A DNA stretch of 41,092 nucleotides from NCBI GenBank assembly GCA_020430845.1, contig JAGQJA010000233.1:1-41092 (forward strand), given 5' to 3'. The notes beneath the pieces are model-generated. The model made no database searches. It was not told the DNA's origin and saw nothing but the letters and a program-made list of their open reading frames with translations. The position numbers were made by a program, and so were the translations under genes. Position 1 is the stretch's first letter. Each line of letters begins with the position of its first letter. Positions 17,501-24,219 of the stretch are shown here, piece after piece. This DNA is from Myxococcales bacterium (GTDB taxonomy: Bacteria; Myxococcota_A; Polyangia; Polyangiales; Polyangiaceae).

Positions 17501-17824
17501 CGGCATCACGCCTGCGCGGAGCCCGCGCTGGACCTCGGCGGTGTATCGCGCCAGCGTGGCCGGCGTGTGCCGCGCGAGGTCGTACGTGCGTCCGCCGAGC
17601 TCGAGCTCGTAGCGTCCACCGTCGGGCATGGCGCCGAGGTCGAAGTGCACCGAGCGACGCACCTGGGCGATCTTGGCGGGGGTGGCTGCGGGCGCGTCGT
17701 TCGAGGAAGCAGCCGCGGGCGAGACCTCGGCTGCGCAACCGGCGGCGGCGCCCGTGCCGAGCACGAGAGCGCCCCCGACGACGGCGGTGCGAGCAAACTG
17801 CTGGACGAAGTGGCGGAAACTCAT
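14531..17824 (-). CDS. Giant (1097 aa) lipoprotein with C-terminal beta-propeller
   Basis: ATG 17824 is preceded by GGAG at 9 nt spacing and gives MSFRHFVQQF followed by lipobox AAGC (Cys30). No family is recognised. Residues 40-270 look like a mixed alpha/beta domain. Residues 270-480 are beta-rich. Residues about 495-630 are amphipathic and helical with few charges (LLLDVALPILGLTLGAGSEH, AIAVALLEWAAEVGAEKAL, AIEVTGTLVGIGETVGTIV), reminiscent of membrane-active or apolipoprotein-like segments. Residues 640-780 are Ig/fibronectin-like strands. The last 300 residues contain propeller blades (HLDDVAFDAATGTLLALDRD, SLAFLPAGAGFLVLESDRVQ, YTDMKVDPTESYVYVSS). The 238-bp upstream region has an AT-rich leader near 17880-17935. 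Function unknown; a surface adhesin or effector is possible but not shown. Confidence 0.78.
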   Translation of the reverse strand: MSFRHFVQQFARTAVVGGALVLGTGAAAGCAAEVSPAAASSNDAPAATPAKIAQVRRSVHFDLGAMPDGGRYELELGGRTYDLARHTPATLARYTAEVQRGLRAGVMPSHYVSEASFSREAPQSFEVVRVDADGARTMVLGGVHMPDAQALSSAPLAVDASSAAELIVFRDPTLLTIDGAPGNPVATRVLAHIRAAADFPRLVETLQKWGPETTLDDQAAHHTGWAVTVVSKDGKGRPISATVPGADSAHVLTHWVTAGSPEYYAAGFKDRYELVDGNRVRMTTPFEVLAKVRKQARLAVRDDQELAGKMWVLQKDTTVRALTGSLGAGAAKLDFTVDDTQWKGDRRVSVVASEGRKVTFRVENNAWRRQGVLVRFRDAAGGLIAKKDIKELPESELYGWMNDQLPYSTMVGMVDGRFTVLGVPLAAESKEDFTIELPDNASSFEVNIGSAGTLVGGAPSYVGAEPEPLMSAPGAVDTLLLDVALPILGLTLGAGSEHFTKANPLVRELASVGVQVGTNLLMHYAATDASGVNAFNRDYAVELLTEVIADTPAIAVALLEWAAEVGAEKALEAPLELIATALEAIEVTGTLVGIGETVGTIVDNTPITYNRIAASERLDIVVTPKGESGAPGYFSALAKSARAYVYYGHSTVPTVTAPQRIDPTAKSVSFSLPGQPVGGEIRVKVALESDTGWVAGQGEVETENEPDAQAVKKVAVEVEQNPTPIDGKTHYTHDRVLVLQGGKRAWLSTTQAPTATAPQVCDPSDTSHPWLCGAGSMTFNGAGILGYSWTGSGTELTSCNGATNVQGSVAQSINVNTAVGAPDARLKQSSCGALAPVFVAFDPSGDPATSRHVMVAQVTESRDGRPPAPVYEVFPVDITSAGNLDPNASTSLGHFRSAHLDDVAFDAATGTLLALDRDEQAVEVLKLASAPVPFADAPTSSVVGGQGRSVGRLHGATSLAFLPAGAGFLVLESDRVQAFTFDGASVDMFGKSPAFALRSNGEGATYTDMKVDPTESYVYVSSYVGARPTPADYRLDIYRIADGAFVSRTVGVVGAKIAIDRWRDLYTLNYANLAGATWPEPSVSEWIAPPVDPAAAR

Positions 17825-17956
17825 CGACTTTTTCTCCGTGGCTGGGGACAGGAGACAAGATGGGGCCGCGCACGATCCAAAACCACTTAGTCTTTGTTGC
17901 CGCAAGCATTACCAAAACTTACAGATAGCCTCAGCGGGCGCAGCCGGCGCGCCGCC

Positions 17957-18015
17957 GCGAGCACGCACCGCGAGGTCGCACGCTCGCGAGCACGCACCGC
18001 GAGGTCGGCACGCTC
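17957..18015. repeat. Two tandem 29/30-bp repeats
   Basis: Two adjacent units, 17957-17985 (29 bp) and 17986-18015 (30 bp), begin GCGAGCACGCACCGCGAG and differ only by one inserted G. They lie between the 1097-aa lipoprotein start and the EEP gene end. There is no spacer, so this is a tandem duplication rather than a CRISPR. Confidence 0.85.
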
Positions 18016-18018
18016 GCG

Positions 18019-18076
18019 GGCTCAGGGCACCGCGCGCACCGGCTCAGGGCAGCGCGCGCGGCTCAGGGCACGGCGA
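18019..18076. repeat. Three tandem copies of the EEP gene's stop-codon region
   Basis: GGCTCAGGGCA occurs at 18019, 18041 and 18060, spaced 22 and 19 bp, each followed by a variable CG-rich tail. The copy at 18060 contains the actual stop codon of the EEP gene (18063-18065 on the minus strand), so the end of the gene appears to have been copied outward twice. Confidence 0.8.
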
Positions 18077-19082
18077 GCGTCGCGGTGACCGGGCGATGGT
18101 CGCTCGCGTGCGCGTCGATCACGCGGACGTCCAGGACGGCGAGGCCGCGCACGAACACGTAGTCGATGCGCGTACGCGGCATCCGGTCGGGCGCCGTCCA
18201 GCCGAAGCCGTTGCCGCGCGCCGTCCACGCGTCGCGCATCGCGGCCGCGACGCGACGCGCAGGCTCACTGGCCGGGGGCGCGTTGAGGTCACCGCAGACG
18301 ACGACGGGCCCCTGCGTCGACGACACGTGCGCCATGAGCCGGTCGGCTTGGGCCACGCGCGCCTCGGCGATGCCCGAGAGATCGGCCTTGCGCGCTTCGC
18401 CGCGGTCGTCGCTCACGCGCACGGTGGGGAGCGTGGGGATGAAGTGCACGGTGATCACGGTGACCTCGCGCTCTCCGAGCTGCAGCACGACCTCGACCAT
18501 CGGGCGGCGACCCGGCCCGGGCGCGGCCGAGAGCACGCGCGTGCGCACGATGGGCAAGCGGGTCGCGATGCGGTTCTCGCCGCGGCCGAAGAAGCGATAG
18601 TCCGGCATGGCCTTCTCGAGCGCCTCGGGCCTCTCGTCGGCGCCGTGCATCCACCAATACGAGTCGGACTCCTGCATGCAGACGACGTCGACGTCTGCGT
18701 CGCGGATCACCTTCGCGACGGCGCTCGCGCCCCCCGCCGACCACTTGTCGACGTTGTACGTCATCAGGCGGAGCGCCGGCGCGGTGGATGTGGCGGCGGT
18801 CGCCGGTTTGGCGGCGTGCACCTCGAAGCCCGAGGTGAGCGCGCCGAACAGCGCCGCGGCCGCAGCGAGCAGCACCGTCGCCCGCGATCGCAGAGACAGC
18901 GCGAGCCCGAGCGCCGCGAGCGACGCCAGCGCGAAGACCACGGGCGGCGTGTATGTCACGGCCACGACGGCGTCGCACCCCGGCGGCCCCACCTGCCCGA
19001 ACAGCCACATCACCGTGCCGCCCGCGAGCAAGCCCGAGGCGAGTCGACGGCGACGACGCGGATCCATACGCGAGGTTTGCAT
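18063..19082 (-). CDS. Membrane-anchored endonuclease/exonuclease/phosphatase (EEP) family protein
   Basis: The 339-aa protein has three hydrophobic segments before residue 95 (GLLAGGTVMWLFGQVG, TPPVVFALASLAALGLAL, ATVLLAAAAALFGALTSGF), then an EEP catalytic domain. Its motifs are in order: LMTYNVDKW (about 108-116), VVCMQESDS with the metal-binding Glu, VITVHFIP, VVVCGDLNAPP, TRIDYVFVRG and the terminal ASDHRPVTATL with the catalytic Asp-His. The family hydrolyses phosphodiesters or phosphomonoesters of nucleic acids, inositol phosphates or lipids. The catalytic domain should face the periplasm or cytoplasmic membrane; substrate unknown. Start ATG 19082 or ATG 19067 (five codons later). It is divergent from the TerC-family gene, 48 bp away. 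Confidence 0.85.
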   Translation of the reverse strand: MQTSRMDPRRRRRLASGLLAGGTVMWLFGQVGPPGCDAVVAVTYTPPVVFALASLAALGLALSLRSRATVLLAAAAALFGALTSGFEVHAAKPATAATSTAPALRLMTYNVDKWSAGGASAVAKVIRDADVDVVCMQESDSYWWMHGADERPEALEKAMPDYRFFGRGENRIATRLPIVRTRVLSAAPGPGRRPMVEVVLQLGEREVTVITVHFIPTLPTVRVSDDRGEARKADLSGIAEARVAQADRLMAHVSSTQGPVVVCGDLNAPPASEPARRVAAAMRDAWTARGNGFGWTAPDRMPRTRIDYVFVRGLAVLDVRVIDAHASDHRPVTATLAVP

Positions 19083-19130
19083 GTCTCGGCAGGACGGTCG
19101 AGCCTGCCGATCGTCTAAGCTGAGCGACGC

Positions 19131-19877
19131 ATGGATTGGCTCGCCCCGCTCTTGACCCTCACCGCGATGGAGATCGTGCTGGGGATCGACAACATCGTCT
19201 TCTTGTCGATCCTCGTGGGCGCGCTGCCCGAAGCGCAGCGCCAGTCGGCCCGCCGCATCGGGCTCGCCCTCGCCTTCGGGGCGCGCATCGCCCTGCTCTT
19301 CGGCATCAAGTGGATCATGGGCCTCGAGGCCGCGGTCTTCCACTGGTCGACGCTGGGGTTCGTCCCCGAGGTCTGGATCCAGAACCACCACGTCGACGCG
19401 GTGACGGGTCGCGACCTCGTGCTCATCGGCGGAGGCTTCTTCCTCATCGGCAAGAGCGTCACCGAGATCCACAAGAAGACGGCCGGCGGCGAAGAAGAGG
19501 AGGTGGCGGCCAAGGCGAAGGGGGCGTCGTTCGGCGGCGCCATCTTCCAGATCATCATCCTCGACCTCGTGTTCTCGCTCGACTCGGTCATCTCGGCGAT
19601 CGGCATGGCCAAGGAGATCTGGATCATGGTCGTGGCCATGGTCGTGGCCGTGGGCTTCATGGCTGTGTTCGCGGGGCGCATCTCGGCGTTCATCGAGAAG
19701 AACCCGACGTTCAAGATGCTCGCGCTCGCGTTCTTGGTGATGATCGGCGTGGTCCTGCTCTCCGAGGGCATCGGGACGCACATCCAAAAGGGATACATCT
19801 ACGTGTCGATGGTCTTTGCGTTGGGGGTCGAGCTGCTCAACATGCGGGCGCGTAGGCCCAAGAAGACCGAGGCCTGA
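19131..19877 (+). CDS. TerC family integral membrane protein
   Basis: The 248-aa polytopic protein matches the TerC family from end to end: TLTAMEIVLGIDNIVFLSI at residues 9-27, IFQIIILDLVFSLDSVISAIG near 140-160, and IQKGYIYVSMVFALGVELLN at the C-terminus. The two membrane-embedded acidic motifs (GIDN and DLVFSLDS), the family hallmark, are both present. TerC homologues have been linked to tellurite resistance, Mn2+ efflux and metalation of exported enzymes; this subtype (YgdQ/YkoY-like) is not assigned a substrate here. A charged loop (EEEEVAAKAKG) separates the two halves. I see no yybP-ykoY-like riboswitch: the gap to the divergent EEP gene is only 48 bp. Confidence 0.92.
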   Translation: MDWLAPLLTLTAMEIVLGIDNIVFLSILVGALPEAQRQSARRIGLALAFGARIALLFGIKWIMGLEAAVFHWSTLGFVPEVWIQNHHVDAVTGRDLVLIGGGFFLIGKSVTEIHKKTAGGEEEEVAAKAKGASFGGAIFQIIILDLVFSLDSVISAIGMAKEIWIMVVAMVVAVGFMAVFAGRISAFIEKNPTFKMLALAFLVMIGVVLLSEGIGTHIQKGYIYVSMVFALGVELLNMRARRPKKTEA

Positions 19878-19960
19878 GGGAGGGCGAGGGTCGCTCGTTT
19901 GGGTGACAGGGCCAGGACGAGATTCGCGTCACGCTGAGCTGTCTCCAGAGTTGACCCGGC

Positions 19961-20551
19961 ATGACCATGAAGAACATCGCCCCCCGCCGCCTGTCCGCCG
20001 CCATCCTGACCGCCTGCCTCGCCTTCGGCGTGGGCTGCTCGAGCAGCCACGTGAACGGGGAAGACCCCGCCGGTGGCAACGGCACCGGCATCGGCCCCGA
20101 CGGCACGCCCACGGGAACCGGCGGCCCCGGCGCGTCGTCTGGCACGCCCTGCTCGGGCAAGGGCATCAAGGTGCTCGCGCACTGCAACGCGGCAAAGGGC
20201 GAGTACGTGGCGCTCGAGGGCGCCGAGCGCGACCAGATCGCCAACGAGATGTGGACCGTCATGACCAACGCGCCCTGCTGGTACAAGGACGGCTCGACGC
20301 AGCAGTACGTGTTCTACGGGCAGCTCCAGTACACGTTCTGGGGTCAGGTCGCCGACAGCAAGTCGGGCGGCACGCTGGGCGTCGACTCCATCGGTCGCTT
20401 CGAGGACAAGAACGCCGCTGTGGTGATCATCCGCGGCGAGCCGTGGCTGCTCGTGACGTTGAGCGACCAGCAGCTCACGCTGGGCAAGTACATCAACGGC
20501 GCACCGTACATCGAGCTCTACAACGCGCAGCTCGACGGACGCTGCACCTGA
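19961..20551 (+). CDS. Small hypothetical lipoprotein
   Basis: The 196-aa protein has lipobox FGVGC (Cys26 from ATG 19961; ATG 19967 is an equally good start) followed by a Gly/Thr/Pro-rich flexible linker (residues 30-65). The globular part (residues 68-196) has four or so Cys (CSGKGIK, AHCNAAKGEY, APCWYKDG, final GRCT), consistent with disulfides, and beta-strand-like sequence such as YVFYGQLQYTFWGQV. No family is recognised. It is convergent with the response regulator gene, 10 bp away. Confidence 0.72.
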   Translation: MTMKNIAPRRLSAAILTACLAFGVGCSSSHVNGEDPAGGNGTGIGPDGTPTGTGGPGASSGTPCSGKGIKVLAHCNAAKGEYVALEGAERDQIANEMWTVMTNAPCWYKDGSTQQYVFYGQLQYTFWGQVADSKSGGTLGVDSIGRFEDKNAAVVIIRGEPWLLVTLSDQQLTLGKYINGAPYIELYNAQLDGRCT

Positions 20552-20561
20552 GCCGCGACGC

Positions 20562-21896
20562 TCAGCGAAGGCCGTGGCGCTTCATCTTCTCGATGAGCGT
20601 CATGCGCGACACGCCGAGGCGACGCGCGGCCTCGGACTGATTGCCCGAGGTCGCCTCGAGCATGCGCGCGACCAGGCCTCGCTCGAACGTGGCCATCTGC
20701 TCGCGCAGAGAGCCCGTGGCCTGCCCTTGCGGCGACGCAGACGCCCCGTCGAGCCGCGCCATGGCGTCGACGCCGATCTCGTCGCCTGGCTCGGCGAGCG
20801 CAAGCAGACGCGCGACCGCGTTCTCGAGCTCGCGGACGTTGCCCGGCCACGCGCGGGCCGACAGCGCGGCCACGAGCGCGGGCGACAGGCGCGCGTCGTC
20901 GAGGTCGAAGCGAGCCGACCATCGCAGGCGGAACGCCTCGACGAGCAGCGGGATGTCGGACACGCGCTCTCGGAGCGGAGGCACCACGAGCTCGACGACG
21001 GCGACGCGGTAGAAGAGGTCCTCGCGGAAGCGACCGGCCTGGACCTCGGCGCGAAGGTCTCGATGGGTGCACGCCACGATGCGCACGTCGACGCGCTCGG
21101 CGCGTTGCGCGCCCACCGGCTGCACCTCACCCTCTTGGAGGGCCCGGAGCAGCTTGCCCTGCACCGCGAGCGGGAGCTCGGCGATCTCGTCGAGCACCAG
21201 CGTGCCGTGGTCGGCGCGTCGAAAGTAGCCCGGGCGAGAGGTCAGCGCGCCGGTGAAGGCGCCCTTGTCGTGCCCGAACAGCTCGGCCTCGGCCAGGCCC
21301 TCTGCCAGCGCGGCGCAGTTGAAGCGCACGCAGGGTCCGTCTCGACGCGCGCTCGCGGCGTGGAGCACCGACGCGATGAGCTCCTTGCCCGTCCCCGTCT
21401 CTCCGCGCACGAGGACCGTCACGTCGCGCCGCCCCACCTTCTGGGCGTCGCGCAGCACGCGCTTGAACGCCGGGCTCTCGCCGACGATCGAGCGCCCCAC
21501 GGCGCGATCGATGGCGAGCTCCGACGCCGCGAGACGCAGCGCCCGCGCCTCGAGCGCGCGTGCCACGCTCGTGCGCAAGTCGTCGACACCAAAAGGTTTT
21601 GCGAGATAGTCGTACGCCCCCTGCTTGAGCGCCGCGACGGCGGCCTTCTCGTTTCCGCGCGCGGTGAGCATCACGACGGGGACGTCGGGATCGAGCTTCT
21701 TCACGGCCGCGAGCAGCTCGAGGCCGTCCATCTCGGGCATCACCAGGTCCGTGACGAGCACGTCGGCTTCGGACAAGCGCTCGAGCGCCGCCGCGCCGCC
21801 GCCCACGCTGACGATGTCCGCGCCGAGCGCTTCGAGCGCCTCTTCGACGGCGAAGCGCACCGCCGGCTCGTCGTCACAGATGAGAATCGTCGGCAT
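20562..21896 (-). CDS. NtrC-type sigma-54-dependent response regulator
   Basis: The 444-aa protein has three domains. Receiver (1-115): acidic D8/D9, phospho-acceptor Asp50 in LVTDLVMPEMDG, Thr78-region MLTARG, Lys100. AAA+ sigma-54 activation domain (about 138-365): Walker A GETGTGKE (165-172), intact sigma-54 contact loop GAFTGA (212-217), Walker B LVLDEIAELP, arginine-finger region FREDLFYRVAVVELVVPPLR. Fis-type HTH at the C-terminus (NQSEAARRLGVSRMTLIEK). All catalytic motifs are intact, so it should be a fully working enhancer-binding activator. Start ATG 21896 overlaps the kinase gene by 23 bp, so the pair is co-translated. Its likely target is the divergent 7-TM gene at 23376. Confidence 0.93.
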   Translation of the reverse strand: MPTILICDDEPAVRFAVEEALEALGADIVSVGGGAAALERLSEADVLVTDLVMPEMDGLELLAAVKKLDPDVPVVMLTARGNEKAAVAALKQGAYDYLAKPFGVDDLRTSVARALEARALRLAASELAIDRAVGRSIVGESPAFKRVLRDAQKVGRRDVTVLVRGETGTGKELIASVLHAASARRDGPCVRFNCAALAEGLAEAELFGHDKGAFTGALTSRPGYFRRADHGTLVLDEIAELPLAVQGKLLRALQEGEVQPVGAQRAERVDVRIVACTHRDLRAEVQAGRFREDLFYRVAVVELVVPPLRERVSDIPLLVEAFRLRWSARFDLDDARLSPALVAALSARAWPGNVRELENAVARLLALAEPGDEIGVDAMARLDGASASPQGQATGSLREQMATFERGLVARMLEATSGNQSEAARRLGVSRMTLIEKMKRHGLR

Positions 21897-23214
21897 CGCG
21901 CGGGGCCCTGTCTTGGTGGAGAGGGAGGTGGAGCGTCGCCGTGGTGCCGTGCCGCACGTGGCTCTCGTAGCGTAGACGACCGCCGTGCCGCTCGGCGACC
22001 GCGCGGGCGTGCGCCGCTCCGAGCCCGGTGCCCCCCTCACGCCGCGTGAAGTACGGCGTCCCCACGCGCGCGAGCGTGTCGGCGTCCATGCCCGTCCCCG
22101 TGTCGACGACCCGGAGCTCGAGCGCGTCGGCGCCGCGCGCGTACGACAGCGTCACGGTGCCGCCGGCCGGCGTGGCGTCGATCGCGTTGAGCGTGAGGTT
22201 GAGCAGCGCCTCTTTGACGCGGTCGTGGTCGATCGAGACCACCATCGCGTCGTCGTCGGCGGCGTCGACGCGGAGCGCCACGCCCCGCCGGGACGCGCGC
22301 GCTTCGAGCACGGCGACGAGCGACGCGACGAGCTCGGCGACGTCGGTGGGCGCCCGCGTGACCGTGTCGAGCGGGTGACCTGGAGCGCCGTAGCCGTCGA
22401 CGATCTTCTCGATGCGGTCGACCTCGGCGACGACGACCGACAGGCGCTTGTGCGCGCGGGCCTCTGCCGATTCGAGCATGACCTCGACGAGCGCGCGGAT
22501 GGCGGCGAGTGGGTTCTTGACCTCGTGCGCGACGCGCGCCCCGAGCGCCTCGATCGTCTGCACGCGGGCCTGCGACGCACGCGCGAGCTCGTCACCCACG
22601 AGCGCGAGCCGATCGGCCGTCCGTGCGTGCGCAGCGGTGAGCCCCGCGACGCCCACGCGGAGGAGGAGCGCCGAGCACACGATCGCCGCGGCGAGCACCG
22701 CGCGGCGCGGACCGTGCGGCACGGCGAACGGCGCGAGGGCGCCCGACGCCAACGTCAGCACCGAGACCACCGCGCAGACCCCCGCGAAGAGGAGCGCGCT
22801 CGCGCGACCGCCGCCGAACGCCGCGAACCCGACCCCGCACGGGGCGAGCAACATCGGCAAGAGCGGGCTCTCCATCCCGCCCGTGGCGCCGCACGCGAAC
22901 GTGATGCCGGCGAGCGTGATCATGAGCGATCGAACGAAGGCGCCTCCGTCGGCGAGACGGCGGGCGCCCACGCGCCGTTCGTAGGAGAAGAACGCCAGCG
23001 CCAGGCTGCCGGCCGTCCCCAGCGCGACGATCTGCCGGACGGGCGCCCCGCCCACGAAGAGCGCGACGAGCGCGAACGCGAAGAACGGACCGACGATCCA
23101 AGGCCGCAGGCGCAAGAACTCCGTGGCGACGACGCGCACCTGGGCGTCGCGGGGAGTCTGGGGAGGGCGGGGAGGCTCGGACACGGCGTCTTCGGCTCGC
23201 AAGCGTCGCGCCAA
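21874..23214 (-). CDS. Membrane sensor histidine kinase
   Basis: The 446-aa protein has about six hydrophobic segments between residues 40 and 195 (e.g. WIVGPFFAFALVALFVGG, RSLMITLAGITFACGA, LLPMLLAPCGVGFAAFGG, LLFAGVCAVVSVLTLASGAL), so the sensor is largely within the membrane with no large periplasmic domain. The kinase core carries H-box ARVAHEVKNPLAAI (His230), N-box LNLTLNAIDATP, G1 VVDTGTGMD, F-box TPYFTRREG and G2 GGTGLGAAHARAVAERHGG. The HExKNP H-box is typical of NtrB-like kinases that partner sigma-54 activators. The 3' end overlaps the response regulator start. TTG 23214 is the first start; GTG 23184 is a likely alternative. The ligand may be sensed through the membrane domain or the divergent 7-TM protein (inference). 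Confidence 0.92.
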   Translation of the reverse strand: MARRLRAEDAVSEPPRPPQTPRDAQVRVVATEFLRLRPWIVGPFFAFALVALFVGGAPVRQIVALGTAGSLALAFFSYERRVGARRLADGGAFVRSLMITLAGITFACGATGGMESPLLPMLLAPCGVGFAAFGGGRASALLFAGVCAVVSVLTLASGALAPFAVPHGPRRAVLAAAIVCSALLLRVGVAGLTAAHARTADRLALVGDELARASQARVQTIEALGARVAHEVKNPLAAIRALVEVMLESAEARAHKRLSVVVAEVDRIEKIVDGYGAPGHPLDTVTRAPTDVAELVASLVAVLEARASRRGVALRVDAADDDAMVVSIDHDRVKEALLNLTLNAIDATPAGGTVTLSYARGADALELRVVDTGTGMDADTLARVGTPYFTRREGGTGLGAAHARAVAERHGGRLRYESHVRHGTTATLHLPLHQDRAPRDADDSHL

Positions 23215-23250
23215 TCGCCCGTGCCGGCCGGCGCGACGCGCGAGAGCCCT

Positions 23251-23293
23251 GCTGTAAGCGTCTGCGTGCAGGGTGTCCAGGTTCCCTTACAGC
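23251..23293. promoter_or_regulatory. Candidate enhancer (UAS): GCTGTAAG-N27-CTTACAGC
   Basis: GCTGTAAG (23251-23258) and CTTACAGC (23286-23293) are perfect 8-bp inverted arms with a 27-bp spacer. They are between the kinase start (23214) and the sigma-54 promoter at 23333, centred about 87 bp upstream of the predicted transcription start, the usual position for an enhancer bound by an NtrC-type activator. Binding by the adjacent regulator is inferred. Confidence 0.5.
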
Positions 23294-23332
23294 GCTCGAC
23301 GAGACGCGCGCGAAATCGCGCGAGAGCGCGCG

Positions 23333-23348
23333 TGGCACGCGTCTGGCT
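23333..23348 (+). promoter_or_regulatory. Sigma-54 (-24/-12) promoter of the 7-TM gene
   Basis: TGGCACGCGTCTGGCT matches the RpoN consensus TGGCACG-N4-TTGCW at all positions but one (second base of the -12 element), with the invariant GG and GC at the correct 10-bp spacing. The predicted start is about 23359, just before the AAAAGGAG ribosome-binding site (23360-23367) and ATG 23376, so the leader would be very short. Confidence 0.75.
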
Positions 23349-23375
23349 CTACGCCGACCAAAAGGAGCCGCTGCC

Positions 23376-24179
23376 ATGATGCCCGTCGTGTCGACCCTCG
23401 CCGTCGTCGTCGTCCTCGCCGTCGCCGCCACCATCACCGCGTTCGTCTTCTCGGCGAGTCGCCGGGCGGGCCTCCCGCCTCGCGACGCGCGGGCCGCGGC
23501 CATCCGCACGGCGGCGCTCTTGGGCGGATGGCTCGCGCTGCTCTCGGTCGCGAGCCTCGCCGGCGGGCTGCGCGACTTCGAGGCGCGCCCACCTCGCATG
23601 TTCTTCGTCCTCGGCGGCGCCGTCGCGATCTTCACGCTCGCGTCGCGCACGCGCGCGTTCGGCCGCGTCCTCGACGCCATGCCGCGCTCTTGGCCGGTGG
23701 CCCTCCAGGGCATGCGCGTCCCGATCGAGCTGGGGCTCTGGGCGCTCTGCGGCGCGGGGCGCTTGCCTGCGCACCTCACGTTCGAGGGCAGGAACTTCGA
23801 CGTCCTCGTCGGGCTCTCGGCCCCCGTGGTGGCGTGGGGGCTCGCGCGTCGAAATGTGAGCGATCGCTCGCTTTTGGCGTGGAACGTGCTCTCGCTCGGT
23901 CTGCTCGCCAACGTCGTCGGGATGGCGATCACCACGATGCCCGGGCCGCTGCACCTCGCGTGGCCCGGACCGTCGAACACGATCGTCGCCGAGTGGCCGT
24001 TCGTGTGGCTCCCCGGGTTCCTCGTTCCCGTCGCGCTCTTCGGGCACGTCACGTCGCTCCGGCAGATCGCCCGCGCCCGCGCGCGCCGCACGCAGGCGAG
24101 CGCGCCGACGCAGGTGGCGGAGCCGAGCCACGTCGACCGGGATGGTCCGGGGCACGACGCGACGTCACCCGTTCGGTGA
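23376..24179 (+). CDS. Conserved 7-TM membrane protein, sigma-54-controlled
   Basis: The 267-aa protein has seven predicted helices, at about residues 3-25, 45-65, 73-92, 112-130, 140-158, 167-187 and 207-228, and a charged cytosolic tail rich in Arg and His. Between helices lie motifs I associate from memory with a widespread but uncharacterised membrane family: RVPIELGLWALCGAG, LTFEGRNFDVLVGL and FVWLPGFLVPVALFGH. No enzymatic motif is obvious. It has the best ribosome-binding site in the region (AAAAGGAG, 8 nt before ATG) and its own sigma-54 promoter, and is divergent from the kinase/activator pair, so it is probably the pair's dedicated target. It could be a sensor accessory, transporter or membrane-bound enzyme. 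Confidence 0.82.
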   Translation: MMPVVSTLAVVVVLAVAATITAFVFSASRRAGLPPRDARAAAIRTAALLGGWLALLSVASLAGGLRDFEARPPRMFFVLGGAVAIFTLASRTRAFGRVLDAMPRSWPVALQGMRVPIELGLWALCGAGRLPAHLTFEGRNFDVLVGLSAPVVAWGLARRNVSDRSLLAWNVLSLGLLANVVGMAITTMPGPLHLAWPGPSNTIVAEWPFVWLPGFLVPVALFGHVTSLRQIARARARRTQASAPTQVAEPSHVDRDGPGHDATSPVR

Positions 24180-24219
24180 CTGCCGCGACGCCGGTCGATC
24201 GGCTTCACTGTCGGGGCCC

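Noticed and set aside
17957-18076. CRISPR-like repeat cluster
   Set aside because: Units are directly adjacent with no spacers and no cas genes are present; it is a tandem duplication.
19083-19130. yybP-ykoY-type Mn2+ riboswitch before the TerC-family gene
   Set aside because: Only 48 bp separate the divergent starts, too short for the aptamer, and no conserved core sequence was seen.
24142-24219. N-terminal extension of the cytochrome c lipoprotein
   Set aside because: The extra 26 codons overlap the 7-TM gene end and would hide the lipoprotein signal that begins at ATG 24220.
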